A DNA stretch of 64,000 nucleotides from NCBI GenBank assembly GCA_965237575.1, contig CBDEGI010000004.1, positions 3,844,001 through 3,908,000 of the forward strand. The letters are read 5' to 3'. The notes under the pieces are model-generated. The model was not told where the DNA came from, did not search any database, and saw only the letters and a list, made by a program, of their open reading frames with translations. Numbering within the stretch: position 1 is the stretch's first letter; every line of letters starts with the position of its first letter. Positions 1 through 8,466 of this stretch are shown piece after piece. Source of the DNA: JAKZVK01 sp965237575 (GTDB lineage Bacteria; Acidobacteriota; Terriglobia; Bryobacterales; UBA6623). A program made the translations under genes and the position numbers.

Positions 1-48
1 GACATGAAAGAGGCCGCGGAGAAGGTCGTCGCCCTGGCGGGCGGCTAA
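1..48 (+). CDS. sucC: succinyl-CoA synthetase beta subunit, 3' end only
   Basis: Only the last 15 codons and a TAA stop are inside the window; the rest lies upstream. The tail (DMKEAAEKVVALAGG) resembles the C-terminal helix of SucC, and sucD begins 15 nt later, the usual order for the two subunits of the TCA-cycle enzyme that makes ATP or GTP from succinyl-CoA. The identification rests on this adjacency and the short tail, so it is inference supported by context. Confidence 0.75.
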   Translation, partial: DMKEAAEKVVALAGG

Positions 49-63
49 GCGACGTATCGAGTC

Positions 64-927
64 ATGAGCATTCTTCTCGACGAGAATACGCGCATCCTGG
101 TGCAGGGCTTCGGCAAGGCGGGCTCGTTCCACGCCCAGCAGTGCATTGACTACGGAGCCAAAGTGGTCGGCGGGGTGCGGCCGGGCAAGGGCGGGACCGA
201 GCAACTTGGCTTGCCGGTGTTCAATACTGTCAGCGAGGCTGTGGACGCCGTCCAGCCCAACGCGTCGATCGTTTTCGTACCGGCGGCGGGCGCGGCGGAC
301 GCCATTTTGGAGGCCGCGGACGCTGGGATCGAGCTCGTTGTCTGTATCACCGAAGGCATCCCGGCGCAGGACCTCGTCAAGGTGAGCTATGGGCTTCGAG
401 GCAGCCGGACGAGGCTGATCGGGCCGAACTGCCCGGGGATCATTTCGCCCGGCAAGTCGAAGCTTGGCATCATGCCCGGCTACATCCACAAACAAGGAAA
501 CGTCGGGGTGGTGTCGCGTTCCGGGACGTTGACCTACGAAGCGGTCGGACAACTCAGCGTGCTCGGCATTGGGCAATCTACCTGCATCGGCATCGGTGGA
601 GACCCCATCATCGGGACGAGCTTTGTTGACACCCTGGGCCTGTTCAACGACGACCCCGACACCCACGCGGTGATCATGATCGGTGAGATCGGCGGGACGG
701 CCGAGGAAGAGGCCGCCGCGTTTATCAAAGACAACGTGAAGAAACCTGTTGTCTCCTTCATCGCCGGCCGCACGGCCCCGCCGGGACGCCGCATGGGGCA
801 CGCCGGCGCGATCATCTCGGGCGGCAAAGGCACCGCAGCCGAAAAGGTTGCAGCGCTCGAGGCCGCGGGCATTGCCGTCGCTCCGTCTCCGGCCGAGATG
901 GCCTCAACCCTAACGAAAATCTTCTAG
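64..927 (+). CDS. sucD: succinyl-CoA synthetase alpha subunit
   Basis: This 287-residue protein matches SucD over its full usual length (E. coli 289). It carries the CoA-binding Rossmann domain (about residues 5-100), the GPNCPG motif and, in RRMGHAGAI, the active-site histidine at residue 246, the same number as the phosphorylated His246 of E. coli. With SucC it interconverts succinyl-CoA and succinate with substrate-level phosphorylation in the cytoplasm. It follows the sucC tail by 15 nt and precedes ndk by 46 nt, suggesting one transcription unit. Its stop codon runs into a 9-bp GC hairpin. Confidence 0.97.
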   Translation: MSILLDENTRILVQGFGKAGSFHAQQCIDYGAKVVGGVRPGKGGTEQLGLPVFNTVSEAVDAVQPNASIVFVPAAGAADAILEAADAGIELVVCITEGIPAQDLVKVSYGLRGSRTRLIGPNCPGIISPGKSKLGIMPGYIHKQGNVGVVSRSGTLTYEAVGQLSVLGIGQSTCIGIGGDPIIGTSFVDTLGLFNDDPDTHAVIMIGEIGGTAEEEAAAFIKDNVKKPVVSFIAGRTAPPGRRMGHAGAIISGGKGTAAEKVAALEAAGIAVAPSPAEMASTLTKIF

Positions 928-955
928 GCGCGCCCCTTCATCGTGCGGGCGCGCC
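927..955 (+). terminator. GC hairpin between sucD and ndk
   Basis: A perfect 9-bp stem (GGCGCGCCC at 927-935, GGGCGCGCC at 947-955) with an 11-nt loop begins at the last base of the sucD stop codon. There is no T-tract after it, so it is more likely an mRNA-stabilising or attenuating hairpin than a strong intrinsic terminator. It would set the relative expression of sucCD and ndk. Confidence 0.5.
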
Positions 956-973
956 CCCAACGGGAATAAACTC

Positions 974-1396
974 ATGGCTGTTGAATATACTCTGACCATC
1001 ATCAAGCCGGATGCTACCGGCGCCGGGCACATCGGCGAGATTATCACCGAGATCGAAAGGGCCGGCTTCCGCATCCTCGCGATGAGAAAGCTGCACCTGA
1101 CCCGCGCGCAGGCGGAAGCGTTTTATTCGGTCCATAGCGAACGGCCGTTTTTCGATTCGCTCGTGACGTTCATGACCGAAGGCGATGTCGTCCCGATGGC
1201 GCTCGAGCGCGAGAATGGCATCGTGGCGCTACGAGACTTGATGGGACCGACCGACTCAACCCAGGCGCCCGAGGGGACCATCCGAGGCAAGTTCGGCACC
1301 AACATCGAACGCAACGCCGTCCACGGCTCCGACGCGCCCGAGACCGCGGCGGCGGAGTTAGCGTTCTTCTTCCCGCAACTCGACCGGCTCCGCTAG
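974..1396 (+). CDS. ndk: nucleoside diphosphate kinase
   Basis: The 140-residue product has the standard NDK fold and length, starting with EYTLTIIKPDA and containing the active-site motif NAVHGSD with the phospho-accepting histidine at residue 117. It transfers the gamma phosphate among (d)NTPs via phosphohistidine. Its place after sucCD is functionally sensible, because NDK balances the nucleotide triphosphates that succinyl-CoA synthetase makes. The ATG at 974 gives the expected N-terminus. Nothing is missing or unusual. Confidence 0.97.
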   Translation: MAVEYTLTIIKPDATGAGHIGEIITEIERAGFRILAMRKLHLTRAQAEAFYSVHSERPFFDSLVTFMTEGDVVPMALERENGIVALRDLMGPTDSTQAPEGTIRGKFGTNIERNAVHGSDAPETAAAELAFFFPQLDRLR

Positions 1397-1517
1397 GCCG
1401 ATTCTTGCGGACGCCTGGGGTCAGACCCGGGCCCTTGCGAACCCGATCAGGCCCTCCGCGGTGATCAGGCGCCCGCGCCGGCAGTGATAGAATGATCGTC
1501 CGGTTGGAGCAGCACAG

Positions 1518-2459
1518 GTGTTGATCTCGATCCAACGGTTGCTGTTGGTAGCGGGTTTCGGTCTGGGGTCTTTAGGCGCGCAAAGCGCGGACCTGCTCCC
1601 CACTGGCGAAATCCCGCCCGGCACGGTCGTCCTCGTTCCACAACCGCACCACGACGACCACTCGACCGACTACGGCATGGCCGGGTTGATTGCCCGCTTC
1701 GTCGACGAGGGCTATCGCGCCATCTACATCCGGGCGTCGAATGACGAGAAGGACGGCCGGCACGGCTACCGGCGCAACGACATCATCAACCTGCACGAAA
1801 CCAAAGAGGCGATCTCCGCCCTCGGCATGGAGAAGGCGATCAGCCTCAACTGGCGCAACAACTTCGAGAACCCTTACCCGATCGACGAGATGCGCGAGCA
1901 GTTGATTCTGCTGATCCGCAAGTACAAGCCCGACGTCGTGCTCGGACACAACGCTTGGGAGCACTATCAGAAGAACCCCGGGCATCGAAACGTCGGTTGG
2001 GCGCTAGCCGAGGCGTATTGGTTGGCGGGCTATCGCAACGTCCACCCGGAGCATTTCGAGCTGGGGCTGGAGCCACACGAGGCCTCCTACCACTATGGCA
2101 AGGCGCGGTTGACCTGGGGACTCGGGCACCGCCCCAACATCGTCATGGAGTTTAACGCCGAACAGCAGAAGCGCAAGGAGCGCGGCTTCCAACTCCACCG
2201 CAACGTACGCGCCAGTCCGGGGCAAGCACCGTCAACCCGGGCGGCGCTGGCTAGGCACAATCTCTACGTGCCGGAGTTCGACAGCCTCGATGACCAGGCC
2301 ATCGCCGTCCTGATCTCGGATTGGTACATGGAGTACATGTCACGGCTCCACGGGTCCCACGCCGGTGTGCCCCTCGGGGAGGAATATTTTCTCATGGACG
2401 AGTTCTATGACTTGCCCGGTCTCGGGCCGTACCTCGAACGCAATGTTGAACGTCGGTAG
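1518..2459 (+). CDS. secreted PIG-L/LmbE-family deacetylase
   Basis: The 313-residue protein begins with a hydrophobic signal-like stretch (about residues 6-24) and then shows the zinc-site motif of the PIG-L superfamily as PHHDD (family consensus PHPDD), followed by a downstream histidine motif PGHRNVG. The family removes N-acetyl groups from GlcNAc-type sugars in glycolipid, antibiotic or bacillithiol/mycothiol synthesis. The signal sequence suggests action outside the cytoplasm, so a polysaccharide or glycoside substrate is more likely than BshB function, although bshC lies at 57 kb. The start is GTG 1518; TTG 1521 is an alternative. The exact substrate cannot be told. Confidence 0.75.
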   Translation: MLISIQRLLLVAGFGLGSLGAQSADLLPTGEIPPGTVVLVPQPHHDDHSTDYGMAGLIARFVDEGYRAIYIRASNDEKDGRHGYRRNDIINLHETKEAISALGMEKAISLNWRNNFENPYPIDEMREQLILLIRKYKPDVVLGHNAWEHYQKNPGHRNVGWALAEAYWLAGYRNVHPEHFELGLEPHEASYHYGKARLTWGLGHRPNIVMEFNAEQQKRKERGFQLHRNVRASPGQAPSTRAALARHNLYVPEFDSLDDQAIAVLISDWYMEYMSRLHGSHAGVPLGEEYFLMDEFYDLPGLGPYLERNVERR

Positions 2460-2531
2460 CAGGCCGCGGCAAGGAGGTTGTGACGCCACCGGCCTGCCCG
2501 CCGGACTCGAAACAGCGGCGACAATTCATAT

Positions 2532-2963
2532 ATGATCTACAGGATCGGGTGTGCGGGCCTGTGTCTAGGCCTGCTGGTGCTGGCACTGCCAGCCCCGGCG
2601 GACGCGCAAGAGAATTCGGCTGCGCGGACCTTGAAGGACGCCAGCCGTGCGCTGCAGGCCGACAGCCCGGCGGCCTTTCTTAGCTACTTCGATCGGCGGG
2701 CATGGGAAGACTATGCGCGGCTCGAAACCTACGTGGTGGCCCTGATCAGCCAGAACGATCTCGCGTCGTCGGTACAGGTTCTAGAGAACCGCCAGGAGGG
2801 CGAAGATCGGGTGCTGCGCGTAGACTGGCTGGTGCAGATCAGCCCACGGAATGGGCTCGGCAAGGTCGAGAACCGAAGGGAGATCCTCTCCTTGCGCCTG
2901 GCCCCATCGAAGAAGCGTTGGAAGATCACTGGGCTGGCTCCGGTCGAGTTCTTCCGTCCCTAG
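2532..2963 (+). CDS. small secreted protein of unknown function
   Basis: A 143-residue protein with a clear Sec signal peptide (hydrophobic residues 5-21, cleavage near PADAQ). The mature part alternates helix and strand in a way reminiscent of NTF2/SnoaL-like cone folds: an N-terminal helix pair with FLSYFDRRAW, then strands including RVLRVDWLVQI and the terminal KRWKITGL. No catalytic motif is recognised. There is no Shine-Dalgarno sequence before the ATG; a -10-like GACAAT lies 6 nt upstream. It faces the convergent methyltransferase gene 30 bp downstream. Confidence 0.6.
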   Translation: MIYRIGCAGLCLGLLVLALPAPADAQENSAARTLKDASRALQADSPAAFLSYFDRRAWEDYARLETYVVALISQNDLASSVQVLENRQEGEDRVLRVDWLVQISPRNGLGKVENRREILSLRLAPSKKRWKITGLAPVEFFRP

Positions 2964-2993
2964 GGCCTAGGGCTAGCCGCACATCAGCCCAAG

Positions 2994-3761
2994 CTAGGGT
3001 CGCAGCCGCGGCCGGTCGCTCTTCGCGGCAAGATAGAACATGCGCCCGGTGCCGTTGGTCATGCCTAGATCGCGGCATGCGTCGAGTGCGATGAGCTGCG
3101 TGTATCCGGCGCCGGACAGCGCACCTCGGATCTGCTTCTCGCTGAAGCAATACTCGCGGATCTCGACATCGCGCCGCCGCCAGAGTCCGTTCTCGCGCCG
3201 GAACATCGTCACGTCCGAGCAGGCGACACGGCTGGAGGGGTCGAAGAGGCTTTCGGCGACACAAACATGGTCGTCTTTGACGATGGAGTAGGAGTCCGGC
3301 GAGGCGGCCAGGAAGCCGGCCTCTAGATTCATATCGAAGAGGAACAGCCCCTCGCGCCCAAGACTCTGTTGAACATTACGGAGGACCTGTTCAAGGTCAC
3401 TTTCCGTCGGCAGATGGTTGAGGCTGTCGAAGGTACAGATGGCGGCGGCGTAGGAGTCAGGCTGGGCGTACGCTCGCGCGTCGGCAACGACGAACTCAGC
3501 CCGAGGAGCGTTGCGGCGGGCCAGGTGGATCATCTCGTTTGAGCCATCCAGTCCCGTCACGCGGAAGCCACAGGCCGTGAGCCAATGGCTCGAGTGGCCT
3601 ACTCCACAGCAGAGATCGAGAATGTGTCCGCCCGCCGGGACGAGTGGTAGCAGCGTGTCTTGGAGAATAGGCCGCAGGTCGGCGGCGAACGGCTCGCTCC
3701 AGTAACGCTCGTAGAACCAGGCGAAGTCGTCGTAGGCGGTGTAGCTTGGTCCCTTTGGCAT
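2994..3761 (-). CDS. class I SAM-dependent methyltransferase
   Basis: A 255-residue cytoplasmic protein with motif I HILDLCCGVG (about residues 46-55), an acidic motif II region (VTGLDGS) and post-I motif VADARAY, the usual Rossmann-like AdoMet-binding arrangement of the Methyltransf_11/25 group. An N-terminal segment of aromatic residues (YDDFAWFYERYW) is common in small-molecule methyltransferases of this group. The substrate cannot be deduced. An AAGGA ribosome site precedes the ATG. It is a single gene, convergent with the secreted-protein gene and divergent from greA. Confidence 0.8.
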   Translation of the reverse strand: MPKGPSYTAYDDFAWFYERYWSEPFAADLRPILQDTLLPLVPAGGHILDLCCGVGHSSHWLTACGFRVTGLDGSNEMIHLARRNAPRAEFVVADARAYAQPDSYAAAICTFDSLNHLPTESDLEQVLRNVQQSLGREGLFLFDMNLEAGFLAASPDSYSIVKDDHVCVAESLFDPSSRVACSDVTMFRRENGLWRRRDVEIREYCFSEKQIRGALSGAGYTQLIALDACRDLGMTNGTGRMFYLAAKSDRPRLRP

Positions 3762-3864
3762 CGGTCCTTGGGGCGGTCACCAGAGAATAACACCGGGTCG
3801 GAGAAGGCGTCGCAAGCACGGGTCCCCGCCAGTGACCCGTCGATGGGCCGTCCGAGCCGTGTTC

Positions 3865-3870
3865 TATAAT
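3865..3870 (+). promoter_or_regulatory. candidate -10 box upstream of greA
   Basis: A consensus TATAAT stands in otherwise GC-rich sequence 98 bp before the chosen greA start. No convincing TTGACA lies 16-18 bp upstream. It is a candidate only, supported by its exact match and its position in the 195-bp divergent gap between the methyltransferase gene and greA. Confidence 0.4.
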
Positions 3871-3968
3871 CAGGGCTGGTTAGGCTGTTTCCGGATGTCG
3901 GCTTCTCGAAAGCGGAACCGGTCTTTTTGATGTAGAGCGAGGCTGGGCAGCCTCGGGTGGATCAAGGC

Positions 3969-4439
3969 ATGACCTTCGACTTCGTTCAAAAACTGGAAGA
4001 ACGGGTCAAGAAGCTCGAGTACGAGCTCAAGCACGAGCTACCCAAGGAGATTCAGCGTGCGAGAGAGCTAGGCGACCTCAGTGAGAACGCCGAGTATCAC
4101 GCGGCGAAGGAGCGTCAGGATTTCGTGGGCGCCCGTCTGGCACAGCTCAAGACTAGGCTTGCGCAGCTTCGCATGGTTGACCTGACCAAGATTCCGCGGG
4201 GCGTGGTGGGTTTTGGTTCCAGCGTGGTAGTCTATGACGTCAACAACGACAAGGAAGTGGAGTTTCTGCTGGTGACGTCGGAAGACGCCGACGCCCCGAA
4301 CGGAAAGATTTCCACCACATCTCCCATTGGGAAGGCGCTGCTCGGGAAAGCGGAGGGCGACGTCGCCGAGGTTCGAACGCCCGGCGGCGTGAGGGAGATG
4401 GAAGTCGTGAGGTTGACGACGGTCCACGACCGGAGCTAG
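3969..4439 (+). CDS. greA: transcription elongation factor GreA
   Basis: The product (156 residues from ATG 3969; a GTG at 3957 would add four) has the two GreA domains: an N-terminal antiparallel coiled coil with the acidic tip motif GDLSENAEYHAAKERQ, and a C-terminal FKBP-like domain with the ISTTSPIGKALLGKAEGD block. GreA enters the RNA polymerase secondary channel and stimulates cleavage of backtracked transcripts; the tip Asp and Glu position the catalytic metal. The length is typical (E. coli 158). The phospholipid synthase gene follows by 42 nt in the same direction. Confidence 0.95.
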   Translation: MTFDFVQKLEERVKKLEYELKHELPKEIQRARELGDLSENAEYHAAKERQDFVGARLAQLKTRLAQLRMVDLTKIPRGVVGFGSSVVVYDVNNDKEVEFLLVTSEDADAPNGKISTTSPIGKALLGKAEGDVAEVRTPGGVREMEVVRLTTVHDRS

Positions 4440-4481
4440 GCCGAGTCGCGGCTCGGTCGTCGACGGTTCCCCATACCCGTC

Positions 4482-5174
4482 ATGGCGCTCACAGGGAAAA
4501 TCGGCAGGGCCGGAGAATGGATACTAGACGGCCTCGTGCGTCTGCTGAGCGGCACGCGCATTCATCCCAATGCGCTCACCTCAATCGGTCTGGGCATTAA
4601 CGCGGTTGCGGCGTGGCTGTTCGCGCGCGGCGATTTTCGGTCGGCCGGCGTGGTGGTGCTTTGCGGAGCGCTGTTCGACCTGATCGACGGCCCGGTGGCG
4701 CGCCAAAGCAATCGGGTGACTCGTTTCGGCGGATTTCTGGACTCGGTGCTCGACCGCTACACCGACCTGATCCTCCTCATGGGTTTGCTGGTGTATTACG
4801 CCAGCATCAACCGGTTCTTCTACATCATCTTGACGGCGGTCGCGATGACGGGCTCCGTCATGATCAGCTACACGCGGGCGCGATCGGAAAACGTCATCGG
4901 GAGCTGCAAGGTGGGTTTTCTGGAGCGCCCCGAACGCATCGTGCTGATCATCATCGGTGCGCTTGCGAATCGCATGGCACCGGTGTTGTGGGTGCTCGCC
5001 GTACTGTCGAATATCACAGTGATTCACCGTATCGTCCACACTTGGCGCGAGACGCGCCAGTTCGACGCTGTAGAACCGCAAGCGTCGCAAGACCGGGCGG
5101 CCGGCACATCCGGGGACGAGTCAACCCCGGAGTCAGCCGCGGGGACCGCACGCGGCGTTCCCTCAGCTCTGTAG
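4482..5174 (+). CDS. CDP-alcohol phosphatidyltransferase family protein
   Basis: A 230-residue multi-spanning membrane protein. Residues around 65-100 carry the family signature DLIDGPVAR...GGFLDSVLDRYTD, fitting the CDP-alcohol phosphotransferase motif D-x2-D-G-x2-A-R-x8/9-G-x3-D-x3-D that binds two metals. Such enzymes move a phosphatidyl group from CDP-diacylglycerol to an alcohol such as glycerol phosphate or inositol phosphate. The later segment GFLERPERIVLIIIG resembles inositol/inositol-phosphate branch members, but the acceptor cannot be fixed by eye. A polar tail (residues about 195-230) is poorly conserved. The stop codon forms part of a terminator-like hairpin. Confidence 0.85.
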   Translation: MALTGKIGRAGEWILDGLVRLLSGTRIHPNALTSIGLGINAVAAWLFARGDFRSAGVVVLCGALFDLIDGPVARQSNRVTRFGGFLDSVLDRYTDLILLMGLLVYYASINRFFYIILTAVAMTGSVMISYTRARSENVIGSCKVGFLERPERIVLIIIGALANRMAPVLWVLAVLSNITVIHRIVHTWRETRQFDAVEPQASQDRAAGTSGDESTPESAAGTARGVPSAL

Positions 5175-5196
5175 CCGGGTCGATACAGCCCGGCTA
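5172..5196. terminator. bidirectional hairpin between convergent genes
   Basis: A perfect 8-bp inverted repeat (TAGCCGGG at 5172-5179 and CCCGGCTA at 5189-5196, 9-nt loop) includes the stop codon of the phosphatidyltransferase gene and ends 4 bp before the stop of the opposing molybdopterin-binding gene. It is well placed to end transcription from both sides, although no T-run follows. Confidence 0.55.
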
Positions 5197-5200
5197 TGCC

Positions 5201-6171
5201 CTACGCCAGCAATCCCCCGTGCCCCAGGGAGGAGACCTCGCCGGCGGAGAGCCGGTAATTGGCAAGCAGGGGCGGAAGCACCAAGTCGATCACGTTGGGC
5301 TTGGGCGAGCGGAAGCAGCCGGGAGCCGCCACGACCGGAATATCGCCCGAGTAGCTGAGAAGCAACAGGTTGCCGGGTTCAACCGGGGCCAGAAAGCTTT
5401 CGACGGTGCATCCGACCTTGGCCATCGCCAGCCCCACAACGTCGTCGGGTCCGGCAGGCGCCGTCGTGGAAGCCATGAGGACGAGAGTCGGTCTCGCGCG
5501 CAGCAGATGATCGAGCGCCCGTGCGACCGCAGTCTCTTCTTCAATGGCGGAGAGTACAAAGGAAGCAGACGTTCCCAGGCGTTCAAGCCGGGTCGCATGA
5601 TTCCCTCGAAGAGTTGCCGGCTACGGCTCCCCTGGCGGGGGTCGCTGTAAAGCACAGCGACCGTCGGGTTCTGAATGGGGCGCGCCTGCAGCATCGGCCC
5701 CTTGTTCGTGGCCAGTTTCAGCGTCCGTTCGAAACCCTTCTTGGGCACGGCAAAAGGAGTGCTCTTCACGCTCGCCAGGCGCTGCCCGCGGGCGATGAAC
5801 GAGAAGTTCGGCATCGTCGCGATGCTCACGCTCCCGGACTGATTGATCTCTTTGAGCAAATTCTCATCCAGCAGGAGACAGCAATTCTCCGTCGCGAATA
5901 GGTTCGCCCTTCCGCCGGCACTGAGGCGGATCTCCATCGAACCGCAGGCGACTTCGGAGGCGATGCGAAGCCCGGCCTCGTCTTCGGGTACCTCCCCATC
6001 CTCGAGCACCGCCACTCGGACCTTGTCGTGGCCCTCCAGGTCCAGGACCCGAATATCCTCCTCACTGATCTGGTGGCCCTTGGCCAGTAGCTTCTTCCCC
6101 GAAGGTTGGAAGATGGGATCGCAGAGCAATCGCCCCACCGCACTCTTGACCTGCACTGCTTGCGTTCTCAC
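5201..6171 (-). pseudogene. MoeA-like molybdopterin-binding protein, frameshifted
   Basis: Two overlapping reading frames together encode one protein of about 320 residues. It resembles the MoeA/MoCF-type molybdopterin-binding domain found alone or fused in front of MobA-like nucleotidyltransferases (features such as GRANLFA and GDIPVVAAPGCFRSPKPNVIDLVLP). Frame one runs from GTG 6171 (behind a strong GAGGAGG site, 7-nt gap) to about LFEGIMRP. The homologous continuation RLERLGTSASFVL... to the stop at 5201 is in another frame, so a frameshift lies near 5588-5595. It could be a sequencing indel at a GGG run or a real inactivating mutation. The intact ancestor would act in molybdenum cofactor handling. 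Confidence 0.7.
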
Positions 6172-6552
6172 GATACTGCCTCCTCGCGGCGTCGCAGCCG
6201 GTTTCAAAGACAAGTCACGTTCGATACGTAGGTAAGTTATTTTAAGATTTTGGTTATTACTTAAAGAGACTATATTATGCCAAAAATCTATATCGATTGG
6301 GAATACTACTTGCAACTTTTTATTCCGCGACGATTCCGGCCTGCTGTCGAGGGCATGCGGACGCTTCCCGGATCCTGTGGCCGAGCGTGGTTCAAGATCC
6401 AGATAAACCGTTGATTACGAACCGGTTCCATGCCGAAGCGGTCCACGGATGCCGACAAAAACAAGCCCTCGCGATGAGCCGCCCGGCAGGGGCGCGGCAT
6501 CACAAAATTCAGTTGGTTTGTTCAGGAAGAGGGGTCGGAGAGCCCCAGTCGG
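6172..6552. other. intergenic region with AT-rich regulatory block
   Basis: No gene is recognised in these 381 bp. Positions about 6222-6325 are strikingly AT-rich compared with everything around, and hold a good minus-strand promoter plus imperfect repeats of the type CTTTAAGTAATAAC/CTTAAAATAAC in what would be the roughly 110-nt leader of the molybdopterin-binding gene. The rest (6326-6552) is ordinary GC-rich spacer downstream of argB. Confidence 0.5.
6287..6315 (-). promoter_or_regulatory. sigma-70-like promoter of the molybdopterin-binding gene
   Basis: On the minus strand a -35 box TTGCAA (6315-6310) and a -10 box TATAGA (6292-6287) are separated by exactly 17 nt. Transcription would start near 6280, leaving about 110 nt of AT-rich leader before the GTG start at 6171. 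It is the clearest two-box promoter in the window. Confidence 0.6.
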
Positions 6553-7329
6553 CTAGTCCGGGACGAGCGTGGAGCCTGGCGCGGGGCCGTCGGACAGCAG
6601 GCTTTCGAGAACATCCGGCTGCGCTCCTGCGACGATCCGAACCTCGGGAATGCCCTTGCTGACGCCGGCGACAGCGGCGCGCAGCTTCGCCTCCATGCCC
6701 CCGCTGGCTACACCCGTGTCGATGAGGTTGAGGGCCTCGGCGGCGGTCAACCGCGGGATGAGGCGCCCTTCGGGGTTCAGCACGCCCTCCACGTCGGTGA
6801 GGAAAACGAGTTGGTCGGCCTTGAAGGCTCCGGCGCAGGCGACGGCCATCTGATCAGCGTTAACGTTGTAGACCGCGCCGCCCGCGCCGCCCGCGATGCA
6901 AGCCACCACGGGCAAGAAATTCTCACCGGTCAACAAGTCCAGCAGCGACGGGTCGACGGTCTCGACCTCGCCCACGGCCCCTAGTTCAGGCGAGAGCTGC
7001 CGCGCCTCGACCATGCCACCGTCAATGCCGGACAAGCCCACGGCCCGCACGCCGGTTTCGCGGAGGGCGGCGAGTAAATGATGGTTGACTGAACCGGCGA
7101 GAATTCGCAACACCGCATCGAGAATTTCCGGCGGCGTCACGCGAAATCCGCCGCGAAACTCGCTGTCGACGCCTTGGTCTTTCAGGTAGCGGCTGAGTTG
7201 CTTGCCGCCGCCGTGAACGACCGCGACGCGGCGATCCGGTTGGACAATCGCGGCGATCTTTCGGGCCATCGACTGGCGGGACTCGGGGGAATCGATGAGC
7301 GTCCCGCCGATCTTAATCAGCAGCTTCAC
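6553..7329 (-). CDS. argB: acetylglutamate kinase
   Basis: The 258-residue protein has the amino acid kinase fold: LLIKIGGTLID at the N-terminus, the glycine-rich VVHGGGKQLSRYL loop, VNADQMAVACA and a C-terminal GGMEAKLRAAV segment that holds the phosphate-binding lysine. It phosphorylates N-acetylglutamate, the second step of arginine synthesis. The start is GTG 7329 with a GGAAA ribosome site. It lies 44 nt downstream of argC on the same strand, so the two are probably co-transcribed. No long N-terminal extension of the arginine-sensitive hexameric type is present; it may be the insensitive form, which is inference. Confidence 0.95.
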   Translation of the reverse strand: MKLLIKIGGTLIDSPESRQSMARKIAAIVQPDRRVAVVHGGGKQLSRYLKDQGVDSEFRGGFRVTPPEILDAVLRILAGSVNHHLLAALRETGVRAVGLSGIDGGMVEARQLSPELGAVGEVETVDPSLLDLLTGENFLPVVACIAGGAGGAVYNVNADQMAVACAGAFKADQLVFLTDVEGVLNPEGRLIPRLTAAEALNLIDTGVASGGMEAKLRAAVAGVSKGIPEVRIVAGAQPDVLESLLSDGPAPGSTLVPD

Positions 7330-7373
7330 GTGCTTTCCTGTCGGGAAAAGGAGCGCCCGAGAATCGGCCGTAC

Positions 7374-8381
7374 CTACAGCAGCGCCTCGGTTTCGGGGAA
7401 CCCGAGCATGAGGTTCATGTTCTGCACGGCCTGTCCGGCGGCCCCTTTGATCAGGTTGTCGATGGCCGCGACGATCACCACGCGACGCGTCTCCGGATCC
7501 ACTTCGATGCCCAGATCACAGAAATTTGTGTGGTTCACCGACTGCAAGCTGGGAAATTCTCCCTCGGGAAAAATCCGGATGAAAGGCTCTTTCTCGTAAG
7601 CCTTGCGGTAAACGGCCTCGAGGTCATCGCGCGTGAGCGATTCGGCCGTGCGCACGTAGATCGTTTCGAGAATGCCGCGATGGACGGGCAGGAGCTGCGC
7701 GGTGAAGCTGAGCTCCTTTTCTTCCAGATCCGACGTCAGCAGAACTTCGGGCACATGTCGATGTACAAGCACGGCGTACGCCGAGAAGTTCTCGGTAACG
7801 CGGCAGAAGTGCGTTTTGCCGCTTGGCTTCTTGCCGGCGCCGCTGACCCCCGATTTGGCGTCGCAGATCACGCCGGCCTCGCGGTCGAGCACGCCTTCGA
7901 CGACCAACGGGCGTAGCGCAAGGTTCGCCGCGGTAGGGTAGCACCCCGGGTTCGAAACCAAACGCGCCACCTTGGTGACGTTGCGAAAGTACTCCGGCAG
8001 ACCGTAAACCGCCTCCGCGAGCAGGTCCGGCCGCGTGTGCTCCATCTGGTACCAACGATCGTAGTTGTTGACGGTGCGCAGCCGAAAGGCGCCGCTCAGG
8101 TCGACGACCTTGACGCCGCAGTCGAGCGCCAGGGGCACCAAATCGAGCGAGACTTCGTGGGGCGTCGCCAGGAAGACGACGGCGAGATCTCCGCTCTTGA
8201 AGGTCTCCTCGCTGCACGGCAACCGCTCCGGCCCGCCCTCGAGGAAGGCGTAGTCGTCGGCCGACTGGCTACGGTGCTCCAGCAGGACCGGCTCGACACT
8301 GGGATGGTTGCGGAGAATCCGCACCAACTCTGCACCGCTGTAGCCGGTGAATCCGACGACTCCCGCTCGCACTCTCTTCAT
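7374..8381 (-). CDS. argC: N-acetyl-gamma-glutamyl-phosphate reductase
   Basis: A 335-residue enzyme starting with a Rossmann NADP site (VGFTGYSGAELVRIL) and carrying the catalytic cysteine at residue 147 in SNPGCYPTAAN, plus HRHVPEV of the active site. It reduces the acyl phosphate made by ArgB to N-acetylglutamate semialdehyde. The length and motifs are those of type I ArgC. The argC-argB order indicates an arginine operon, but argJ, argD and argF are not in the window. It is divergent from the amidohydrolase gene at 8467. Confidence 0.96.
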   Translation of the reverse strand: MKRVRAGVVGFTGYSGAELVRILRNHPSVEPVLLEHRSQSADDYAFLEGGPERLPCSEETFKSGDLAVVFLATPHEVSLDLVPLALDCGVKVVDLSGAFRLRTVNNYDRWYQMEHTRPDLLAEAVYGLPEYFRNVTKVARLVSNPGCYPTAANLALRPLVVEGVLDREAGVICDAKSGVSGAGKKPSGKTHFCRVTENFSAYAVLVHRHVPEVLLTSDLEEKELSFTAQLLPVHRGILETIYVRTAESLTRDDLEAVYRKAYEKEPFIRIFPEGEFPSLQSVNHTNFCDLGIEVDPETRRVVIVAAIDNLIKGAAGQAVQNMNLMLGFPETEALL

Positions 8382-8466
8382 CGATTGTTGACCTGGGTTG
8401 AATTGCTCATCATACTGACTCAGAAGGGCTTAGACAACTTGAGCCCAAGTCTGGGACCACACCGAC

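Noticed and set aside
1518..2459. BshB deacetylase of bacillithiol synthesis
   Set aside because: The signal sequence places the enzyme outside the cytoplasm and it is not linked to bshC, 55 kb away.
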